Source: Proteobacteria bacterium UBA981
GTDB taxonomy: Bacteria; Pseudomonadota; Gammaproteobacteria; Ga0077536
DNA: 64,000 nt
NCBI GenBank assembly: GCA_002292285.1
Contig: DBBP01000012.1
Span: forward strand, 145,937-209,936
Direction of reading: 5' to 3'
Shown here: one piece after another, positions 61,686-64,000 of the stretch
Position numbering within the stretch: position 1 is the first letter of the stretch
Layout: every line of letters begins with the position of its first letter
Notes under the pieces: model-generated
The model's database searches: none
Seen by the model: the letters and a program-made list of their open reading frames with translations, nothing else
Told to the model about the DNA's origin: nothing
Translations under genes and position numbers: made by a program

Positions 61686-62633
61686 ATGGACGACAATCAT
61701 TCCCTTGACCCGCGTCTTGAAGTCAATATGTGCGGTCTTAAGCTGCAATCACCGCTGGTGTTGCTGTCCGGGTGTGTCGGCTTCGGTGAGGAATATACCC
61801 GCATCGAGGGATTTTCAAACACCGACGTCGGTGCAGTATGCCTGAAGGGGACGACCCTCGAAGCACGGCTCGGGAACGCAGCACATCGAGTCTATGAAAC
61901 GCCCGGCGGCATGTTGAATGCGATTGGTCTGCAAAACCCCGGTGCGCGAGCCGTGGTGGATGAGATTCTTCCGCGTCTGGACTTCAATGAAACACGTTTC
62001 ATCGCCAATGTGTCCGGGTCCACAGTCGAGGAATATGCCGAAGTCACGCGCATTTTCGATGCATCACCGATTGATGCTATCGAGATCAATATTTCCTGTC
62101 CGAACGTAAAGGAAGGTGGCGTCGCGTTCGGTAACGATCCGGACATGTCGGCGCGCGTTGTCGCCGCGTGTCGGGAGGCTACGGCTAAACCACTAATCAC
62201 CAAGCTGTCTCCCAATCAGACTGATATTGCAGAAAACGCGCGTCGATGTATCGAGGCTGGCACGGACGGGTTTGCTGTCACCAACACCCTGATGGGTATG
62301 GCCATCGATATTAACAATCGACGACCCTGGCTCGGCAACAATCAGGGTGGGCTGTCCGGACCTGCAATCAAGCCGGTCGCGCTGTTTAAAGTTTTTCAGG
62401 TGCACCAGGTAGCGCGCGCGCACGGCATACCGATTATCGGACAGGGCGGTATCCGGACTGCTGGTGATGCCATCGAGTTTTTGCTTGCCGGTGCGACTGC
62501 AATCGGGCTCGGCACGAGTCTTTTCTACGATCCTCTGGTGTGCCAGGAAATTAACCGTGATTTGATTGCTTATCTGGATCGTCACAACATCGCGACGGTC
62601 GCTGACCTTACCGGAGCGCTGGAGCTGAACTAG
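61686..62633 (+). CDS. pyrD: Dihydroorotate dehydrogenase, class 1B-type catalytic subunit
   Basis: FMN-binding TIM barrel of 315 residues that oxidises dihydroorotate to orotate in pyrimidine synthesis. The catalytic base is Cys138 in NISCPNVKEGG, the class 1 signature; class 2 enzymes (usual in gammaproteobacteria) use Ser and are membrane-bound with an N-terminal helix, which is absent. Other class 1B blocks are LSGCVGFGEEY, KGTTLEARLGN and IGQGGIRTAGDAIEFLLAGA. Class 1B normally needs the iron-sulphur FAD subunit PyrK, which is not adjacent. AGGA lies six bases before the ATG. A related dihydropyrimidine dehydrogenase (PreA) is a less likely alternative, since its extra ferredoxin domain is missing. 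Confidence 0.88.
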   Translation: MDDNHSLDPRLEVNMCGLKLQSPLVLLSGCVGFGEEYTRIEGFSNTDVGAVCLKGTTLEARLGNAAHRVYETPGGMLNAIGLQNPGARAVVDEILPRLDFNETRFIANVSGSTVEEYAEVTRIFDASPIDAIEINISCPNVKEGGVAFGNDPDMSARVVAACREATAKPLITKLSPNQTDIAENARRCIEAGTDGFAVTNTLMGMAIDINNRRPWLGNNQGGLSGPAIKPVALFKVFQVHQVARAHGIPIIGQGGIRTAGDAIEFLLAGATAIGLGTSLFYDPLVCQEINRDLIAYLDRHNIATVADLTGALELN

Positions 62634-62956
62634 TCCTGGTTTGACTGCACTATCAGTTTCTCAGTTCGTTTGAGAAATACTTGTAACTCCCGTACCACCT
62701 GCATATCGCCCTGAGCCTGAGCGACTTCGATCCCGCGTCGATAAGTAATCGCAGCACTTTCGAGGTCGTTCTCTGCAGCCAGGGTCTGGCCAAGCAGCTT
62801 CCAAGCTGCGGAGTAGTCCGGATCCAGCTCAACTGCGCGTCGCAGGTGAACGAGCGCAACGCCCCTATCCGATTTCTGATAAGCGTTGCCAAGACTAAAC
62901 CGCAGCATGGCTGAGTCGTTGCCAGCTGCCAACATACTTTCAAGTCGTTCAATCAT
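62630..62956 (-). CDS. TPR-repeat protein
   Basis: Small cytosolic protein of 108 residues from ATG 62956. It has two or three tetratricopeptide helix pairs: DSAMLRFSLGNAYQKSD, ALVHLRRAVELDPDYSAAW and AAITYRRGIEVAQAQGD. The start overlaps the trkH stop (ATGA), so it is coupled to trkH. A longer frame to 63031 runs into trkH and is discarded. Its 3' end overlaps the pyrD stop by 4 bp. Function is unknown; a role with the Trk system is only suggested by position. Confidence 0.85.
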   Translation of the reverse strand: MIERLESMLAAGNDSAMLRFSLGNAYQKSDRGVALVHLRRAVELDPDYSAAWKLLGQTLAAENDLESAAITYRRGIEVAQAQGDMQVVRELQVFLKRTEKLIVQSNQD

Positions 62957-64000
62957 GAGCGCCAGAAGGAGGGTGTAAGTAGTACGAGTAAGGTAAATAT
63001 TTCCAGCCGCCCCAGCAGCATCGCGAAGCACAGTAAATACTTCGCTGTTGCCGAGAGCTCACCGTAGTGAGCGCTCACAGCACCAAGTCCCGGGCCTAAA
63101 TTGTTCAGGCAGGCGGCTACCGCGGAGAAGGCGGTAACCTGATCGAGCCCTGTTGCCATTAAGGCTAGCAACAACAGGATAAAAACGGCGACATAGGTTG
63201 CAAAGAAGCCCCACACAGCATCCACAACCCGATCGCCGACAGCGCGATTTCCCATGCGAATGGTGATAATCGCGTTGGGGTGGATGAGGCGCTTGATCTC
63301 TCGCACGCCTTGTTTGTAGAGCAGCAGACAGCGAATCACCTTAATGCCACCGCCGGTTGATCCGGCGCAGCCACCAACGAAACTCAAGAAAATCAAAACC
63401 AGCGGCAAAAAGCCGGGCCATGCTTGAAACGTTGTTGTGGTGAATCCCGTCGTTGTCCCGATCGACACAGTTTGAAACAGACTATCGCGCACTGCGTCTA
63501 CCAGATTGTGCTGGTCGCTTGTCACAGTAAGGCCGAGCGTGCAGATCACGAAGACTACGAAGAGCAGCCCGGCGTAAGTACGAAACTCCGAATCGTAGAA
63601 GTACGGTTTCAAATTTCTGTATCGCCACGACATGAAATGCAGTGAAAAATTAATCGCTGCCAGGAACATAAAAAAGACTGCGACGAGCTCTATGAGTGGA
63701 TTGTCAAAATAGCCGAGGCTCGCGTCGTGTGTCGAAAATCCACCAATCGCCACGGTCGAAAACGCGTGCCCGACAGCGTCGAAGAAACTCATGCCACCGG
63801 CGAAGTAGCCGGTTGCGCACACTACGGTCAGCGTGACGTAGATGTACCAGAGTGTCTTTGCTGTTTCGGTAATCCGCGGAGTTAACTTCGAATCTTTCAT
63901 CGGCCCAGGCGTTTCGGCCCGATACAACTGCATCCCACCGACGCCCAGGATCGGAAGAATAGCGACCGCGAGAACGATGATGCCCATGCCGCCCAGCCAT
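62953..64000 (-). CDS. trkH: Potassium uptake protein TrkH (5' part outside the window)
   Basis: Membrane subunit of the TrkAH potassium system. The visible 349 codons continue upstream: the reading frame is open to the window edge and begins WLGGMGIIVLAVAILP, which in E. coli TrkH lies about 130 residues into the protein. The selectivity-filter loops TTGFTT and STGGGIK and the later NLGPG are all present, so the pore is intact. About 130 N-terminal residues are missing from the window. The TPR gene overlaps its stop by 4 bp. Confidence 0.96.
   Translation of the reverse strand, partial: WLGGMGIIVLAVAILPILGVGGMQLYRAETPGPMKDSKLTPRITETAKTLWYIYVTLTVVCATGYFAGGMSFFDAVGHAFSTVAIGGFSTHDASLGYFDNPLIELVAVFFMFLAAINFSLHFMSWRYRNLKPYFYDSEFRTYAGLLFVVFVICTLGLTVTSDQHNLVDAVRDSLFQTVSIGTTTGFTTTTFQAWPGFLPLVLIFLSFVGGCAGSTGGGIKVIRCLLLYKQGVREIKRLIHPNAIITIRMGNRAVGDRVVDAVWGFFATYVAVFILLLLALMATGLDQVTAFSAVAACLNNLGPGLGAVSAHYGELSATAKYLLCFAMLLGRLEIFTLLVLLTPSFWRS

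Overview
The window is ordinary, gene-dense chromosome of a gammaproteobacterium. The call rests on gene content and on gene orders typical of that class: clpB-pgeF-rluD divergent from bamD; suhB divergent from trmJ; purM divergent from DUF2066-perM-hda; dapF-DUF484-xerC; hslVU-DUF971-ubiE-ubiJ-ubiB; gpmI-envC-ctpA-yibQ divergent from rhodanese-secB-gpsA. I cannot name the genus. The ilvIHC-psd-pssA order, a family-4 uracil-DNA glycosylase and a class-1B-type PyrD differ from enteric bacteria and suggest an environmental, possibly marine, lineage. I saw no tRNA, rRNA, insertion sequence, CRISPR array or prophage.

Layout. 0.1-9.4 kb: protein quality control (ClpB), rRNA pseudouridylation (RluD), outer-membrane assembly (BamD), NAD synthesis (NadE) and succinyl-CoA synthetase (SucCD). 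9.5-18.2 kb: a type IV pilus block with a small pilS-linked protein, the PilS/PilR two-component system, a sigma-54-type promoter, major pilin PilA and a strong terminator. It is followed immediately by two tandem, paralogous GT-C-like membrane proteins with C-terminal repeat regions, and by a convergent polyprenyl-phosphate-type GT2. This looks like a dedicated pilin glycosylation locus and is the best candidate for an undescribed system here. 18.3-28 kb: SuhB, TrmJ, PurM, DUF2066, PerM, Hda, an ArsC-like reductase, YihY, acylphosphatase and ProS.

28.4-38.8 kb: branched-chain amino acid synthesis (IlvI, IlvH, IlvC), a degenerate phosphatidylserine decarboxylase-like protein beside PssA, UDG4, RimI, a PagL-like lipid A deacylase, CysM, a 3'-5' exonuclease and RlmD. 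38.8-44.8 kb: a peptide ABC transporter lacking ATPases, interleaved with an L,D-transpeptidase and followed by NagZ and a TraB/GumN protein, so probably cell-wall peptide handling. 45-54 kb: MscS-type channel, DapF, DUF484, XerC, HslVU, DUF971 and three ubiquinone genes. 54-64 kb: YibQ, CtpA, EnvC, GpmI, a rhodanese, SecB, GpsA, TrmL, PyrD, a TPR protein and the 3' part of trkH.

Two conserved genes carry single in-frame stops in otherwise intact frames: pgeF (TGA at 3327-3329) and yibQ (TAG at 54777-54779, inside the signal peptide). TGA and TAG are normal stops elsewhere in the window, so these are genuine nonsense mutations, sequence errors or recoding events, not a variant genetic code. 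Many genes overlap by 4 bp (ATGA or GTGA), which indicates tightly coupled operons.
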